Below, in pieces: positions 62,874-64,000 of a stretch of 64,000 bases of DNA. A program made the position numbers and the translations under genes. The notes under the pieces are model-generated. The model worked only from the letters and a program-made list of their open reading frames with translations. It was not told where the DNA came from and made no database searches. Position 1 is the stretch's first letter; every line of letters starts with the position of its first letter. Location: NCBI GenBank assembly GCA_036399495.1, contig DASWMZ010000127.1, positions 1 to 64,000 on the forward strand, written 5' to 3'. The DNA comes from Paradesertivirga sp036399495. GTDB taxonomy: Bacteria > Bacteroidota > Bacteroidia > Sphingobacteriales > Sphingobacteriaceae.

Positions 62874-63584
62874 ATGAAGAAAGTTATTCATCGCGCCAGT
62901 GACCGGGGATTCGCTGATCACGGCTGGCTCAAAGCAGCTCATTCATTTAGCTTTGGAAGCTTCTACAACCCAGCTAAATCTCACTTTGGTTTATTAAGGG
63001 TTTTGAATGATGATATTGTGGCACCCGGTATGGGTTTTGGAATGCACGGGCATGATAATATGGAGATCGTCACAATTCCCCTTAAAGGCACCCTTGCACA
63101 TAAAGACAGTTTGGGTTCAGAGGGTGTGATTAAGTATGGAGAGATACAGGCAATGTCTGCCGGAAGCGGGCTCCAACATTCAGAATTTAACGCATCTGCA
63201 ACCGAAGAAGTCAACCTCCTTCAAATCTGGGTGTTTCCAAAGGTGAGAAATATTCAACCACGCTATGATCAGAAAAGCTTCGACTTCTCTGATCTTAAAA
63301 ATGAATTTAAGCTGCTAGTGTCCCCTCAACAAACTTCAGAAACGATGTGGATAAATCAAGACGCGTACTTTACTTTAGGGAGTTTAGATGCCGGCAAAAC
63401 AATTGAGTATGGGCTTAATATGCGTTCTAATGGAACATATCTGTTTGTTATCGAGGGCGATGTAGAAGTTGATGGCGAGCGGCTAGCTCGAAGAGACGCA
63501 GCTGGAGTGTTTGAAACAGACAAGATTGAGCTTACGGCTTATGAGAATTCGCAAATGCTTCTGATTGAGGTGCCGATGGAATAG
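62874..63584 (+). CDS. Pirin family protein (quercetinase-like)
   Basis: 236 residues, bicupin. The metal ligands are His58, His60, His102 and Glu104 (MHGHDNMEI and LQHSEFNA), the set used by YhhW-type pirins, which bind Fe or another metal. Quercetin dioxygenase activity is known for relatives, but the native substrate is unknown. Stand-alone gene. Its final 53 bases overlap the convergent ybeY gene. Confidence 0.93.
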   Translation: MKKVIHRASDRGFADHGWLKAAHSFSFGSFYNPAKSHFGLLRVLNDDIVAPGMGFGMHGHDNMEIVTIPLKGTLAHKDSLGSEGVIKYGEIQAMSAGSGLQHSEFNASATEEVNLLQIWVFPKVRNIQPRYDQKSFDFSDLKNEFKLLVSPQQTSETMWINQDAYFTLGSLDAGKTIEYGLNMRSNGTYLFVIEGDVEVDGERLARRDAAGVFETDKIELTAYENSQMLLIEVPME

Positions 63585-64000
63585 ACCTAAAATCCCGAAG
63601 TAAAAGATATTGATCTTCCTTAGAAGTCATAATGCTCTTATGTGCTTTAGTTTTGTCTTTGTATCCCAGCAGATGAAGCGTACCATGTATAATAACACGG
63701 TGTAACTCATCTCTCTCATTTACTTTATATTTTTCGGCATTCTCCTTAATGCGGTCTATGCTGATAAATACATCTCCAATAATTACATGTTGAGAGCCAC
63801 TATTATCGAAGGTAACAATGTCGGTAAAAGTGTTGTGTTTAAGAAATTGCTGATTAATTTCCAGTAAATAATTATCGCTGCAGAATATAAAATTCAGCTC
63901 CTTTAGCTTTTTGCCTTCAGATAGGATTGTTTGCTTGATCCAGTTTCTTACCTTATTTTTTTCTTTTAATGTATAGAGGATATCTTCAGAAAAAAAATAA
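63532..64000 (-). CDS. ybeY: rRNA maturation RNase YbeY (partial, start beyond window)
   Basis: Minus-strand frame entering from the right edge and ending at a TAA (complement of 63532-63534). The visible part starts YFFSEDILYTLKEKNKVRNWI, so only a few residues are missing. The metal site is HGTLHLLGYKDK. The first two His are present, while the third His of the usual HGxLHLxGYDH motif is replaced, as in other Bacteroidota. YbeY is involved in 16S rRNA 3' processing and ribosome quality control. After the expected end (near EDQYLLLRDF) about 17 more residues run into the pirin 3' end on the opposite strand. Confidence 0.85.
   Translation of the reverse strand, partial: YFFSEDILYTLKEKNKVRNWIKQTILSEGKKLKELNFIFCSDNYLLEINQQFLKHNTFTDIVTFDNSGSQHVIIGDVFISIDRIKENAEKYKVNERDELHRVIIHGTLHLLGYKDKTKAHKSIMTSKEDQYLLLRDFRSIPSAPQSEAFANSHKP

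Overview
Organism. The window looks like chromosomal DNA from a Bacteroidota species, most likely Sphingobacteriaceae (Pedobacter-like). The evidence is two SusC/SusD-type outer-membrane loci, a FecI-type sigma factor with a FecR-type anti-sigma, Bacteroidetes-style -33/-7 promoters (TTG, about 20 nt, TAnnTTTG), AT-rich spacers, and small lineage-type proteins such as DUF2007, PspC and YetF-like. No phage genes, transposases, CRISPR arrays or rRNA genes were seen. One tRNA gene, Arg(CCT), is present. Most of the window is ordinary core genome.  Layout. 0-2.5 kb: Anbu proteasome-like hydrolase, transglutaminase-like protein and an NlpC/P60 hydrolase. 2.5-8.3 kb: a minus-strand DNA-repair operon of MBL exonuclease, ATP-dependent DNA ligase and Lhr-like helicase. 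8.3-12.3 kb: small regulatory and membrane genes, EF-P and a beta-barrel protein. 12.5-17.6 kb: di-haem peroxidase, MFS exporter, YetF-like protein and a GH39 glycosidase. 17.7-24 kb: C-terminal processing protease, AhpD and AhpC, amidase, aldose epimerase. 24.1-28.6 kb: tRNA-Arg, MetG, LD-carboxypeptidase, OmpA-like protein. 28.7-34.6 kb: an intact SusC-SusD-DUF5012-lipoprotein operon. 35-37 kb: PadR-PspC operon with a striking operator. 37-46.4 kb: TonB, CdsA, DUF2007, CPBP protease, DusB, ApaG, Zn-peptidase, RmuC, ThiL, NadA. 46.8-55 kb: NadB, gamma-carbonic anhydrase, Ig-like lipoprotein, MnmG, twin parS-like sites, ABC-F ATPase, Rossmann protein. 55.4-62.7 kb: FecI-FecR followed by a SusC and a SusD gene that each carry a one-base frameshift. 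62.9-64 kb: pirin and the 3' part of ybeY.  How the genes fit together. The repair operon joins strand processing, unwinding and sealing. The ahpC-ahpD pair forms a peroxide-reducing system. CPBP, DUF2007, CdsA and TonB-like genes overlap end to end and are probably co-transcribed. NadA and NadB, the first two enzymes of NAD synthesis from aspartate, are divergently placed. FecI-FecR should control the adjacent SusC/SusD pair, whose receptor and lipoprotein both read as broken here.  Most worth a second look: the twin parS-like palindromes beside mnmG, the paired frameshifts in the FecI/FecR-linked SusCD pair with a long hairpin in its leader, the double palindromic operator with a probable leaderless padR promoter, and an orphan plus-strand terminator at 20.3 kb that suggests a small RNA. 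I did not find clear evidence for a wholly new multi-gene system.
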